A stretch of 64,000 bases of DNA from Adiantum capillus-veneris (GCA_014529385.2 CM043958.1:125031817-125095816), one strand, 5' to 3'; shown: positions 44,433 through 55,341, counted from the first letter of the stretch. Program-made: numbers and translations. Notes: a model not told the origin generated them from the letters alone.

Positions 44433-45070
44433 GGTCCTCCCATGCTGAAAATCGAACCTAGCTGCTATCTGCAACTGGAGAGCACTCACTTCATGCATGG
44501 TAAGTCAAGTTACATGCCTAGTTAGCTAGTGTAACTGACTCTCACACTCTCTCTCAAGCATGGCAACTCTCCCACAACTCCCAAGAGATGAGAGGGCGCC
44601 CCCTAGATGCTAAAGCAAAGTCTGAGTGGCCTGGACCTGTTCCCACACAGCCTCAAGCCCCGGTGCCGCCCCGCACAACCTTAGGAAATTTTGGTTTTAT
44701 GCTAAAACGGCCATACGAGTCAGAATTTAATGCCGTAAATTGCTATACTAAGCTCTAACTAAGGTGTATCTGTCCGAGTACCTGTCATATTTAGTAGCCC
44801 TCGGGGTCCGAAAATGCATTTTTTTCAAATTTGGGGTACGGGTACAGTTTTTCGAGACGGTCAAAACTAGACAAGTCGGGTGACCAAAAACTTACTATTT
44901 TTGGAAAATTTTCACAAAAATTATTTTAATTCACATTTGGAAGCTTTATAACATTCTAAACATCATGGCACTGACATAATTTGGAAAACTGCTAAAAATA
45001 GTAACTTTTTTCATTATGTTCATTCCCTGGTACAAGGGTGTTCTTTTTGGTCGGGGTCAGAGATCTTACA

Positions 45071-45083
45071 ACCTCCCAAACGT
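45071..45083 (-). other. Polypurine tract of element D
   Basis: On minus ACGTTTGGGAGGT, directly before the LTR start TGTAAGATC. Confidence 0.75.
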
Positions 45084-45101
45084 GAAAAATTTGAGATGTC
45101 C

Positions 45102-45414
45102 TCATCTCAAGAATGTGTTTGGGTAATATTTTATGAGCTTTGGCTCGTCCTCCCAAGTTGCATCTTCTTCAGGGTAATCCTTCCACTTTACTAGATGCTT
45201 CGTGATTGTTCTATTGTGTAAGTTTCTTTCCCTTGTTTCGAGTACATAGTCCGGTTGGAGCTCGAGAACTCCTTGTGCTGGCATGACTATCTGATCTGAG
45301 TCCAAGAATTGATCAGGATTAGGGATGTAGGGTTTGAGTAAGCTGACGTGGAATACATCATGAACCTTTAAGTTTGCAGGTAACTTTAGCATGTAGGCCT
45401 GATCACTCAAAACT
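45102..45414 (-). pseudogene. Integrase C-terminus with chromodomain, element D
   Basis: The open frame 45548-45102 contains YCGPFKIVKVL (GPF motif, about 45430), KLPANLKVHDVFHVSLLKPY, then LQPDYVLETRERNLHNR, TKHLVKWKDYPEEDATWED. The last part is the typical C-terminal chromodomain of plant chromoviruses. The chromodomain itself is undamaged. Confidence 0.88.
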
Positions 45415-46294
45415 TTAACGATCTTGAATGGTCCACAATACCTTGGGCTTAGCTTCTTGTATAGTGGTAATGCTTTTCTTTGGTCGGACTCGCAAAAAAA
45501 CCTTATCTCCTTCTTTGAAAGTTCTTTTCGAACAGTTCTTATCTGCATAGTGTTTTTGTCTATCCTGAGTGGCCTGAATGTCTTGGCGAATAGCTCTAGT
45601 ATGAGCTTCCATATCTTCTAACATCTTCCTAGAGGATTCTACCCTGATGGTTGGATCTGAGAAGTTCAATGGTGCTAAACAGTCCTGTCCATAAAGAGCT
45701 TTGAAGGGTGACATTCCAATGCTTCTGTGTTCAGAAGAATTATAAGAATATTCTACCAAAGGAAGATATTGTAACCACTTCTTTGGCTCATGGGAACAAA
45801 GGCCCTGAGAATGTCCTCAATGACTTGATTTACTCTTTCAGTCTGTCCATCTATTTGCGGATGATACGCTGTGCTAAAGGCTAATTGTGACCCAATAGAT
45901 TGGAAAAGAGAAGTCCAAAACTTTGATGTAAACTTGGCATCTCTATCGCTGACGATACGCTTGGGTAAACCATGTAACCTAAAAATTTTCTTGATGAATA
46001 CCAGGCTAATATCCGAAGCAGTAAAGGTTGTCTTTACGGGTATCAGATGAGCCACTTTAGTATCAACAACCACAAAAATAGAATCATAACCTCCTGTAGA
46101 AGGTAATCATGTAACGAAGCCCATACTGATGCATTCCCATTTCATCTAGGGTATGTCAAGAGGTTGAAGTTGCCCTGGTAACTTGATTCTTTCGGCTTTT
46201 ATCCGTTGACAAGAAAGACATTGCCTCACATAGCAAAGTATGTCTCCTTTCATCCTGGACCAAAAAATAACTCCTTTTGACAGCGTGAAGAGTC
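45415..46294 (-). pseudogene. Integrase core of element D
   Basis: Frame 46073-45753 has TKVAHLIPVKTT, D in IVSDRDAKFTSKFW and E in DGQTERVNQ. The next frame (45759-45415) continues MVEYSYNSSEHRSIGMSPFKALYGQ. Between 46295 and 46080 the zinc region and the first catalytic Asp are obscured by stops and frameshifts. Confidence 0.85.
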
Positions 46295-46942
46295 TTAACT
46301 TGGATGTCTAGATGTAGGGCTAGCGTGTGCTTCATAAAGAATAGCCGTCTTTAAAGTTGGGTCTCTGGGTACACAGAGTCTATGTCTGTAGTAAAGACGT
46401 CCTCCCATAAGAGAGTAATCTTTATCTTCAGGCATCCTATTCTGCTGGACTAATGATACTATACGTTGGTATTTTGGATCTACCAAAGATGCTTCTTTGA
46501 TTCTATCCCAGATAGGGTTATTTGGAATAGAGATAGCTCCGAGAAAAGATTTTTGGCTAAGTCCATTTGCAACTGCATTTTCCTTCCCTGGTCTATACTT
46601 TATGTCAAGGTCATATTCTTGTAAGAGTTCTATCCATCGCCGTTGTCGCATATTGAGAATAGGTTGAGTAAAAATCCATTTTAAGCTCTTGTGGTCTGTA
46701 ACTAATTGAAACTTGCATCTGAAAAGATAATGTCTCCATAACTTTAGCGCATGTATAACCGCTAAAAGTTCCAAATAATGAGTAGGATAATTCTTCTCAT
46801 GATCCCTTAGCTTTCGCGAAGTATACGCTACGGGTCTTCCTTCTTGAGTAAGAACTCCACCCAAAGCAAATTTGCTACCATCGGTCGCTACTTCAAATTC
46901 CTTACTAAAATCTGTAAGCTTTAAGATAGGAGCTGAGACCAA
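46295..46942 (-). pseudogene. RNase H of element D
   Basis: Open for 215 codons. D in EVATDGSKFALGGVL, E in YLELLAVIHALKLW and D in VTDHKSLKW are kept. The usual last Asp (ADALSR) reads ANGLSQ, so it is lost. It is separated from RT by a stop just after RT. Confidence 0.88.
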
Positions 46943-46945
46943 GAA

Positions 46946-47720
46946 TTATTTTAGCTTAGCAAAACTAGACTCATTCTCGGTCTTCCATTTGATCCTCATT
47001 CCTTTCTTCAGGAGTTCCGTTAAAGGTGCAGCAATACGTGCATAGTCCTTGACAAAAATCCTGTACCATCTCGTTATCCCGAGAAATCCTTTTACTTCGC
47101 TGACAGTAGATGGTTGAGGCCAATCAACAATATCCTTGACTTTATCAGGGTCCACTGAAATCCCTTCGGCCGATATGACAAATCCAAGATAATTGACCTT
47201 AGGTGAGCAGAAGGTACACTTGCTCTCTTTAGCGTAAATTTGGTGTTCTCGAAGAAGATCAAGTACTTTGCGAACATGTTTTTCATTATCTGCCTCGTTC
47301 TTAGAATAGATCAAAATGTCATCAAAGAAAACCAAGAAAAAATCATCCAGATAAGGTCTGAAAATATACTCCATAAGTCGATTGAAGCTTGCATGAGCAT
47401 TTATTAGACCAAAAGACATTACTGTGAATTCGTAGTGTCCATACCTAGTGTTGAAAGTTGTCTTTGGAATGTCTGATTCCTTGATCCTAATTTGGTAATA
47501 TCCTGACCTTAGATCATTTTTTGTAAACATTTTGGCGCCATGGAGTCTGTCCAAGAGTTCGTCAATCCTTGGAATTGGATACTTGTTTTTGACAGTTACC
47601 TGGTTCAGTCCATGGTAATCTATGCATAGCCTTAAGGTTCCATCCTTCTTCTTCTGAAAAAGAACTGGTGTACCCCAAGGAGAAGTACTGGGTCAAATGA
47701 ATCCTTGTTCAATGAGTTGC
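46946..47720 (-). pseudogene. Reverse transcriptase of element D
   Basis: It enters near 47720, with the start region ([16 protein letters not shown]) continuing into the ORF at 47554. Landmarks are [27 protein letters not shown] (usually MPFGLTNAPATF), [10 protein letters not shown] as catalytic box (both Asp kept), [11 protein letters not shown] and [15 protein letters not shown] ends it at 46946. Confidence 0.88.
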
Positions 47721-47783
47721 CTAAGTTGTTCGTTGAGTTCTATGGCCTCTGGAAGTGACATTTTATAAGGTCTCTTTGAGATA

Positions 47784-47841
47784 GGTTCACATCCAGGGAT
47801 AGTCTCAATCATGTGGTTCACATCCAGGGATAGTCTCAATC
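47784..47841 (+). repeat. Tandem duplication, 31-bp unit
   Basis: GGTTCACATCCAGGGATAG starts at 47784 and 47815. It lies between PR and RT of D and is not a multiple of three, so it shifts the frame. Confidence 0.92.
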
Positions 47842-48708
47842 TATCTCTCTATGTGGTGGAAGATTCGTAAGGTCTTCATGGAATACATCATCATACTCCC
47901 TCAACCAGTTTGGTCGATGTGTGGTATCTGGCTGGTCCACCTTGTTGAGCTTTAACGCATAAATTTGCTGCCTCTTTCTTAGTCCCTTCAAAAGTCTACC
48001 GGCCTTAACTAGAGTAGCCCTAGGTCTCCCATTTTCCCCCTGGATTAAGACTTCATTACCCAAGTTATCTTTAAAGGTAAAGTTCCCTTGTGCATAATGG
48101 ATGTGGGCCTGATTTTGCTTTAGCCAGTCCATCCCTAGTATTCCATCAAATAATCCTAAGGGTAGGGTTAGATATTGGGCAGAAGTTGGGTGTCCCCCTA
48201 AATCAAAGTCGATTTTTCCTGCAGAGTGTTGAGATACTACTTCCTTGCCGTTTGCTAACTGTACAACTAGTTTTCTTGTTGGATACTTATCTAGCTTTAG
48301 CTTCCTCATGTATCTGGGTGAAAGAAATGAAAGAGTACTACCACAATCTATAAGGAAGTTAGCTTGTTCACCTCTGAGAGATCCTGGCGTATGAATGACT
48401 GCGTATTGCTCGCAACCATTGGGGTTGTCAATTGCATCATGCAAGGTTGCTATCTCCACTGCTTCATCTCCCACAGTTGGTTGTACCGCTGCGGCATTCA
48501 CTTTGGCGGTAGCTCCATGCCCTCTCCCTCTTTTCATCCTTCCACGTCCTCCTCTTTCATTAGATTGGCCACGCCCATGGGCATTCAAGGGTATGGCATT
48601 GGCGTTGGTTTCCTGAGTCTTCTTGGGGCACTTAGATCTGTAATGCCCAAACTCGCCGCAATCGTAGCATCGAACATTTGGGAACTCCATGGTTGTGGTG
48701 GTAGCCAC
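47836..48708 (-). CDS. Zinc knuckle and protease region of element D
   Basis: Open for 290 codons. The zinc knuckle at residues 14-27 is complete (C14, C17, H22, C27: CYDCGEFGHYRSKC). An Arg/Gly-rich linker follows. The retropepsin-like active site is LIDCGSTLSFLS with D121; Cys stands where Ser or Thr is usual. FDGILGMDWL is the second conserved block. The end shows the RT entry (NWLREYDDVFHEDL, LPPHREID) before a stop. The first ATG at 48708 is not the native start; it is the middle of a polyprotein. Confidence 0.85.
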   Translation of the reverse strand: MATTTTMEFPNVRCYDCGEFGHYRSKCPKKTQETNANAIPLNAHGRGQSNERGGRGRMKRGRGHGATAKVNAAAVQPTVGDEAVEIATLHDAIDNPNGCEQYAVIHTPGSLRGEQANFLIDCGSTLSFLSPRYMRKLKLDKYPTRKLVVQLANGKEVVSQHSAGKIDFDLGGHPTSAQYLTLPLGLFDGILGMDWLKQNQAHIHYAQGNFTFKDNLGNEVLIQGENGRPRATLVKAGRLLKGLRKRQQIYALKLNKVDQPDTTHRPNWLREYDDVFHEDLTNLPPHREID

Positions 48709-48783
48709 AATAGGACGCTGGTCATATGCTTGGTTGGCTGGTCTGTTCTTCCAAACATTTGTCCTTTCCCTTTCCTATTCTGA

Positions 48784-49340
48784 TTAACTTTTTGTACTTC
48801 AAGAGCTAAAGGTTTGGCCCTCAACAAGGCATCCTATAGTGTTGTGGGCCTGAGATCTTCCAACTGAGTATTCAAAGGGTCGATTATCCCTTGGCAGAAT
48901 CTTGCTACCTGTTGTTCCAACGTCTTCTTAGGAGCATATCTCCGAAGAGTGACTAACTTTGAATAGTATTCTTCGACATATGAATTCAGTTGCCGAAGTG
49001 AAAAGAACTCGTTCATCTTCAAGGTTTTATAGGCGGGTGGTAAGTAACGCCCCATTACTACAGCCTTGATGTCTTCCTAGGATTGGGAAGATCCCTTAAT
49101 ATCCAAGTCCCTGCAATGTTTCTTCCACCATATCTTGGCATCGCCAGACAAGCGGAACATCTCAAGCATGGTTTGATTCACAGATTGGGTTCCCGCAGCT
49201 TCAAAGTAATCATCCATAGCCTCCATCCATACTTCCGCATCTCTCTCCACATTTGCCCCCTCGCCCTTAAAGAGTGGAGGTTGGGCTTGTTTGAGGAGGA
49301 GCTTTTTCTCTTGCACCGCCGAGTAGAGAGCAGCAGACGG
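48784..49340 (-). pseudogene. gag domain of element D, interrupted
   Basis: Pieces at 49316-49077 (FKGEGANVERDAEVWMEAMDDYFEA, AKIWWKKHCRDL) and 49055-48834 (SLRQLNSYVEEYYSKLVTLRRYAP, ARFCQGI) form the gag domain. TAG at 49077-49079 separates them in the same frame, and a further stop and frameshift precede the zinc knuckle. Confidence 0.85.
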
Positions 49341-49405
49341 TGCCTACATGGGTTATACAAGATTCTTGATACCATTACTTGGATTCCAAATAGGCACGAG
49401 ACTTA

Positions 49406-49558
49406 AATAAAATTCAGGATCCCACTTTATCAAGAGACAGAGATTCAGAGACAAAAACACTTTATTGATGAAAATTTATTACAATCGAAACCCCTCAAGG
49501 CTTAGGATAACTCATGATCAATTTATTACATGGCTTTTGGAATGCTTATAAGATACGC
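49406..49558. other. Spacer between leader ORF and gag of element D
   Basis: No feature seen. Confidence 0.5.
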
Positions 49559-49963
49559 CTAGTAGGTTGTGTTCACATGATACTCTACTTTATTCGTGAA
49601 GTAGTTCCTATACTCATCCTTGAGTGGATAGTAAACTATGGTGTGGAGCCGGGATTCTTCTTTTGGTAATCTAAAAGTTCTAACTCTGTTTGTTGTTGGG
49701 ATTACATTGGTGACCTTCTCCAAAAGCCATTCATTGAGGGTTTGATCGGTGCAGTTAGAGACAATCAGGTCCATACGTGTAGGCAACAAGTAGATTATTT
49801 GCACCACCCGCAATTCTTCTTTCCAACATATTTTCTTCAAATCAGTAGCCACGCATCCTAGCTTTCGAGCGTTGATGTAGTAAACCCCTCCTGCAAGTGT
49901 CCAATTGAGCCCCCATCCACTATCGATGCAAGTGGAGTGCAGTGTATGAGCCTTCATCAGCAT
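49559..49963 (-). CDS. Unassigned 134-codon ORF in the leader of element D
   Basis: A complete frame between primer site and gag, same strand as the element. No domain recognised. It contains many Trp, Tyr and Cys residues (GWGLNWTLAGGVYYI, KKICWKEELRVVQIIYLLP). TAG lies directly before its ATG in frame. It stays open although gag, RT and integrase of the same copy are broken. It could be an extra gene of this family, captured host DNA, or chance. Another frame just upstream (about 50060-49965) encodes VLEYLKFQVFELIYEQARR and could be part of it through splicing or a frameshift. Confidence 0.4.
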   Translation of the reverse strand: MLMKAHTLHSTCIDSGWGLNWTLAGGVYYINARKLGCVATDLKKICWKEELRVVQIIYLLPTRMDLIVSNCTDQTLNEWLLEKVTNVIPTTNRVRTFRLPKEESRLHTIVYYPLKDEYRNYFTNKVEYHVNTTY

Positions 49964-50170
49964 CTACATGACATTTGCCTGAATTGGTAAACTGGGGATC
50001 GTCGAGCTTGTTCGTAAATAAGCTCAAACACTTGAAACTTCAGATATTCTAGCACCGGGTCTTCCTGCAACACCAATGCAAGGAATTCGGATCAGCTACC
50101 TATATACACACTTAGTTCATTTTAAATATTCAAACAATACGACTTTATTTCTCAGTCTAACCTAACCTTA

Positions 50171-50182
50171 GCTCTGATACCA
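50171..50182 (-). other. Primer binding site of element D
   Basis: On minus TGGTATCAGAGC, the initiator Met tRNA type, two bases from the LTR end. Confidence 0.9.
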
Positions 50183-50184
50183 AG

Positions 50185-51033
50185 TGTGAGATCCCCACCC
50201 CGCCGTCTCAAACGGCGGATCTGATGGTAAACCTGGTGGCCACTAGATCTATAGCAGAAGCAAACAAAGTGGTTGAGGGTTCATCTAGCGAACGATCTCT
50301 CATCCCAAAGTGAGTCGAGTTCGAGCCTACTAGCCAACGAGATTTAGCTCCACCTCGCAGGGGAAGCGTTCTTAACTTATCTAACGATCCTAAGACCCAC
50401 CTTCCAAGAGGAGAGAAGTCCCGAGTGCCTTTTTCCCCATGTTTCAGAGGCACATACACTTGAGACTTCGCCGCTCTCGGGGCAATGAGTAATACTAGTG
50501 TCGATTTAAACACTATGGGGACGGCGAGTTCCCGACCAGTATATGGACCACCCTTCTCATAGGCATTGGCAACTTGAGCCAAGCCCCCACTTTCCACCCC
50601 CACACTCACACTTCCTTGTGTGTCCTAATTACTACCATGATGGTTGTTCAACGTATAAGTTCCTTGGTTAGATTCCGATTCATAAGGTTCGTTAAGACAA
50701 CCCTTCAATCAGTATTGCAAAGTGGCACCAAGACAGTAACTCTAGTAAAATTCTACTCAAACTTATTCATATAGTAAAAATTAGAGGATAAAACTAGATG
50801 GAGAATGCAGTTTTTCGAGACGGTCAAAACTAAATGGGTCGGGTGATCAAAAACTTACTATTTTTGAATTTTTTTCACAAAAATTATTTTAATTCACATT
50901 TGGAAGCTTTATAACATTTTAAACATCATGACACTGACAGAATTTGGAAAACTGCTAAAAATAATAACTTTTTCCATTATGTTTGTTCCATGGTGCAAGG
51001 GTGTTCTTTTTGGTCGGGGTCAGAGATCTTACA
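50185..51033 (-). repeat. 5' LTR of element D, internally deleted (849 bp)
   Basis: On plus it starts TGTGAGATCC and ends GAGATCTTACA. Both ends match the 2760-bp LTR. The middle 1.9 kb, including the TATA box, is absent and replaced by about 40 bases of unique sequence near 50770-50808. Confidence 0.9.
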
Positions 51034-51038
51034 ATAGA

Positions 51039-51806
51039 CTATGACTTTATCGCATCACTTCATCCACATGGTACTCCTACAACGAACGATAACCCCAAAA
51101 GAAAGCCACTTTAGTCATATCTGCCTATGCGGTTCGGGATGTTTGACCATATACTCTCACATAAGTTTATGTCCATGTACTAGTTGAAATCAAGTCACCA
51201 AAACAAACCATAAAACATATTAAAACAGCTCGGTTAACTTACGATGTCATGTGGTGCCCCCCCTTGTACTACCCCTACGCGTGTAGATAAAACCGGTTAT
51301 AGAGCGATAAATAACTCGCATTCTCGAGTTGATAACGGAGACCTAAATTCATTTATCATCAAGATTTTCAATTGGCTAAGTGGGTTTGCCCATCCTGTGA
51401 ATCTATATAGTGGTTATCCAAGGAGCCTGGAGTCAAAAAATTTCGTTGTGCAATGGGCAACAAGCTATTTTTTGACCATATCTCGTAGCTCCTGCGTGTT
51501 TTTCACATGACACCAAAGAGATAAAATGTTGTACATGATGTGTTTTATCTCTATTATTAAGGGTTCAGGCTGTTTCATAGCGGTTTGTGATTTATGACCA
51601 AAACAATGGTCCTACCGCCTCTATGAAGTGAAACAAAAAACATTTTTTATGCATGCACATGACCATAAACGCATCATGTGCATAAATCAGCATGTTAAAC
51701 ATGATGAAATAATCATGGGCAACTTCGTACGTGCTCCGTTGATCCATACATGCACTCGTATGTGAAAAATGATCACTGAGAGGGTGACTACTCAGAAAAA
51801 CGACAT

Positions 51807-51808
<2 letters not shown>
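51039..51808. other. Unassigned region right of element D
   Basis: Target DNA of D continuing from 42305. No gene recognised. Confidence 0.5.

Positions 51809-51875
<67 letters not shown>
51809..51875 (+). repeat. Microsatellite (GA)n, about 33 units
   Basis: Uninterrupted GA run. Confidence 0.97.
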
Positions 51876-51879
<4 letters not shown>

Positions 51880-52119
51880 GGCTATGGAGTTTAGAGCTTC
51901 TCACCATGCTTTAGAAAAATGTTTGCGATTTTCCATTGTGAATTCTTGTGTTTTTCATATGAGCTTGGCTCAAGTACACTTTTCTCTTGGCTAGCTCTAT
52001 GCATAGCCTCAATATATCGTCATTTTCTTGCTACTATAGTCTTTCAGCTATCGATATGAGTGTTCAAGTTTCCTCAATGACTGATCATCACCTCTCAATC
52101 TATAATGATCCAATGATGA

Positions 52120-52750
52120 GAAAAGGTATGCCATGATCACTTCACCTTAGTACCATCAACTCCGGTGGGTGCTTCTCCATGAGTCAATCTAGATAAATGT
52201 TCACCTCTTGGATGTGTTGTTCCTTTTTTCACGAGCACTATGAAATAAAACTAAAGCAATATAATGAACCATCTAACAATACAACATCAATTGCAAGGTT
52301 TGTTCACCAAGTACTAGAGTGCTTGATGATGCACAAAAAGCAAAAAATTGTTCGTGAGAAGGTAGTGTCTAAAATTTTTCATAGCATAGAACATTTCAAA
52401 TCCTTCTCTCTTTGTGGTCATGTAATTCTTTTTTGCACTCTTCAACTGTCTATTGGAGTAATATATAGGAAACTCCATATTTTTCTCTCTAGGCTCTGCT
52501 AAGATGTATCCTATAGTATAAGCTGATACATCAACGTGGACATGAAAGATGTTTTCCTAATCAAGAGCTTTCAAAATTGGAGAAAAAATCAATTTTTTCT
52601 TCTATAACTGGAGAGTTTTTCCACAATCATCGGTCCACTCCAATTTTGTGATAAGAGAGTAGAGAGGTTTGGCAATGACTGCATACATATATATGAATAT
52701 TTTATAGTAATTGTAATGGTCAATGAAGTCTTGTAACCTCCTAACTTTTT
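52120..52750 (-). pseudogene. RNase H of old gypsy element E
   Basis: Minus translation in mixed frames: FIDHYNYYKIFI (RT end), AKPLYSLITK, DVSAYTIGYILAEPREKNMEFPIYYSNRQLKSAKKNY, FRHYLLTNNFLLFVHHQALKYLVNKPC and HLSRLTHGEAPTG. The first catalytic Asp (HVDVSAYTIG) is kept; HHQAL stands for DHQAL. Several stops. Confidence 0.82.
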
Positions 52751-53072
52751 TGTAAAGAATGAGGATGCAAGAGAGCTACACAAGACAAGCACAAAGCACA
52801 CAGAGATGGAAAGCTTCTTCTTCTTCTTCACAGAAAAGAGAGTACAAAATGACTAAGTGCTAAAGCTAAAAAGTAGCACATATGAACATGCGGTCACTAA
52901 GTGTGAACTCGCTAGAAGCGTACTAGGCTGGCACTATATGTGTAGTTCAGCTGGAGAATCACTGGCAGAGATCCTCCGTGTCGGTCACCTAACGCGCCAA
53001 TGAGTAAATGCCGTAAGCGGCCAAGACCCGTAGTGGATGCCAGCTCAAGGTGTAGAGCTTGACATCTCAACA
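52751..53072 (-). mobile_element. 322-bp solo LTR or TRIM-like insertion in RT of element E
   Basis: It starts TG (52751) and ends CA (53072) and is flanked by TTTTT on both sides. It splits the RT of E between VIVALPRSKK and the FIDHYNYYKIFI block, which are normally adjacent. Strand cannot be set. No second copy in the window. Confidence 0.6.
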
Positions 53073-54110
53073 TTTTTTGGATCTAGGTAGAGCTACAATC
53101 ACTTGAATCTTCTTGAGATCCACGAAAATGCTATTTTTGAGCACTATGTGCTTGACAATTTCTCCCTCTCTTACAATGAACACAAATCTCAGGTTTTAGG
53201 TTTTGCACTTCTTAAAGATCTACTTCAAGTGCTCTATGTGCTCATTTCTCAATAGAGAATGAATCATGAATAAGTTTTCTATGTAGATATCTAAAAATGT
53301 TTCAAATACTCCTTAAAAGCATGACTCATCAACCCTTTGAAATGTGGCAAGTGCATTGGTTAAGCCACATAGCATCACTCTGTAAGAAAACATGTCTCAT
53401 TTTGTGGAAAAGGATGTCTTATGTTAATCCTTTGTCTTTCTCAAAAGCTGGTGGTAGCATGAAAAGCCATCAAGAAGGCTGTAGGCTTGCTTGTATGCTA
53501 CTTGCTCTATCACATGGTGAGTAATTAGTAGGGGATAGTCATCTTTGATAGTAGCTATGTTTACTTGTTTGAGATTCACACATACACATATTTTTTTTTA
53601 TTTCCTGGATACTATCACAATCTATGACATTCCATTTGTGTGCTCAATCTCCTAGATAGACTCCCCTTCCATAAGCTTGTATATCTCCTCATTGATCTTC
53701 TTTAAAAAAGTTTTGTTATAGGTATATGGATATTGTTTGTGAGGATCTGCATCACTCTTAAGGGGTATCATGTGTTGACAAATGCTTGGATATACACTCT
53801 TAAGGTCTTTGTATGACCATGAAAATAAATCTCTATACTCTTTGAGAATAGCTATCAATAGATGCTCTTTCTCCTTTGTGAGGCTACTGCCAATGTATGC
53901 CTTTATTAGTTCTTCTCCTAACAAATGCTTGGATCTACACCCTTAAGGTATTTTTATGACCTTGCAAATATACCTCTATACTCTTTGAGTGTAGCTATCA
54001 ATAGATGCTCTTCCTCCTTTGTGAGGTCAGTGGAAATGTATGCCATCATCATATCTTCTCTTGGTTCCACTAAATCTATGCACTTGTCTTTTTTAGGTCC
54101 ATCATAAAAT
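53073..54110 (-). pseudogene. Reverse transcriptase of old gypsy element E
   Basis: The open piece 53924-53652 shows EYRDLFSWSYKDL and QHMIPLKSDADP, the RT entry. Then in other frames: YSLLDGFSCYHQL, FSYRVMLCGLTNALATFQR, DIYIENLFMIHS (the catalytic DD is not visible) and VKHIVLKNSIFVDLKKIQVIVALP. Dense stops. A 153-bp internal duplication repeats the RT entry. Confidence 0.82.
53778..54083 (-). repeat. Imperfect tandem duplication in RT of E (153-bp unit)
   Basis: ACAAATGCTTGGATATACAC at 53778 and ACAAATGCTTGGATCTACAC at 53931 start two copies that differ at several bases. The unit is a multiple of three and encodes the RT entry segment twice. Confidence 0.9.
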
Positions 54111-54560
54111 GTCCCTGGTTCCTTAAGTTCTTACATTGTTTCTAAACTAAAATCTTTCAATCTTGTATCATGTATCTTTTGTAGTGCAAGGGTGCCTCAA
54201 ATCTGTTTGTGCCCAAAGCTTTTTCACTCTCCATCTCACTTGTCCAAACTACTTTCAAAGCTTGTTCAACTTTTGACACTCTTGTTTTTACTCAATTTTG
54301 GTCACTCTAGATGAACTTTTAGTTGTGTCATTGGTTCTTGGATTGATTTGTTTCTTTGGATTTGACATTGTAGAAGTAGGTTTTGCATATCCTTGTTGAT
54401 TTTGTCTTTGACACAATCAAGTGCTCCAACAAGCATTCATCAAATATTGTGTTTTCCTTGCATTTTCTTTTTTTTTTCTCACTATTTTATGCACTACCTT
54501 TCTTGCCTTCTAGACTTTTGGTTTAGGAAAATCATAAAAGATATCCTCTTTCTTATATAA
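54111..54560 (-). other. Decayed pol linker of element E
   Basis: Between the protease-linker ORFs and RT. No clear motif beyond position within the element. Confidence 0.4.
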
Positions 54561-54567
54561 TTTTGTT

Positions 54568-55183
54568 TCATTTTTTTCTACTTGATAGCTCATCCTCTAC
54601 ATCCATATCTTCAAGAGCATTGTCTCCTGAATCTTGGAACTCCTTGTTCTTATTGCTCAAATATTTGATGGAAATCTCATCAACTATGAATTCGCACTCA
54701 ACTATTCTTGAGGTATCCAGGTCCTTAGGAATTGATTCAGTCTCCAAGATAACACTCATAATTTGGAAGGGTGCTATTTCATAGTCCTCTTTGTCACAAA
54801 ATCTAGTTGGGGTTACTTTGGTCATGTACACATCTAAAGTAGCCAATATCTGAGCCCATCCAAAAGGTTCAAACAACTCCTCTCAAAATGGTTTTGGGAT
54901 ATAGTCTTTGTCGTATATTGGTCTCTCTAAGATGCAATCTTCTCTGGCCAAGCTCTTGCACTTGGAAGCTCCACACATCCAAAGATGTGATTTGATTTCT
55001 AACCATGCATGTATTTCCTTCTCATTGACCATGGCTGAGTCGAATTCCTCCACAAAAATTTGACTAATATCTTTGTTACTATGGTTTTTGATTCTGATCC
55101 TCGTCATAATCTCCTTATGCCTTGAGTATATATGGTCATAGACCCAATCTTGTACCATTTTAAGTTGACACAGGAATGGTCTC
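54568..55183 (-). pseudogene. Post-protease segment of element E
   Basis: Two open pieces: 55183-54883 (RPFLCQLKMVQDWVYDHIY to YIPKPF) and 54876-54568 (FEPFGWAQILATLDVYMTKV to DELSSRKK). The first continues the protease at 63665-63902 in frame when the B insertion and one copy of its target duplication are ignored. Confidence 0.7.
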
Positions 55184-55310
55184 TGTAATGGAAATGGCAT
55201 ATGAACTTAGAGAATAGCGGAATTAAGAGAATTAGAGTGAGCAACTTTGAGAGCATAGTAGCAACTTAATTATAACACTTAATTAACTAGGCATGAGCAA
55301 TACCTTTGCC

Positions 55311-55341
<31 letters not shown>

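Larger units (their letters stand above)
42311..45070 (-). repeat. 3' LTR of element D (2760 bp)
   Basis: On plus it starts TATGAGGTCC (TGTGAGATCC in the other LTR) and ends GAGATCTTACA. It matches the other LTR over 42311-42893 and about 44840-45070. The 1.9 kb between has no counterpart there. It carries a minus-strand TATA box at 44425-44432. Confidence 0.9.
42311..51033 (-). mobile_element. Element D: full-length chromodomain Ty3/gypsy retrotransposon
   Basis: Both LTRs, primer site, polypurine tract and all pol domains are present on minus. The target duplication ATAGA is perfect (42306-42310 and 51034-51038). The order from 50184 down is leader ORF, gag, zinc knuckle, PR, RT, RNase H, integrase, chromodomain. 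Coding frames are broken in several places. The LTRs differ greatly in length (2760 and 849 bp). Confidence 0.92.
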
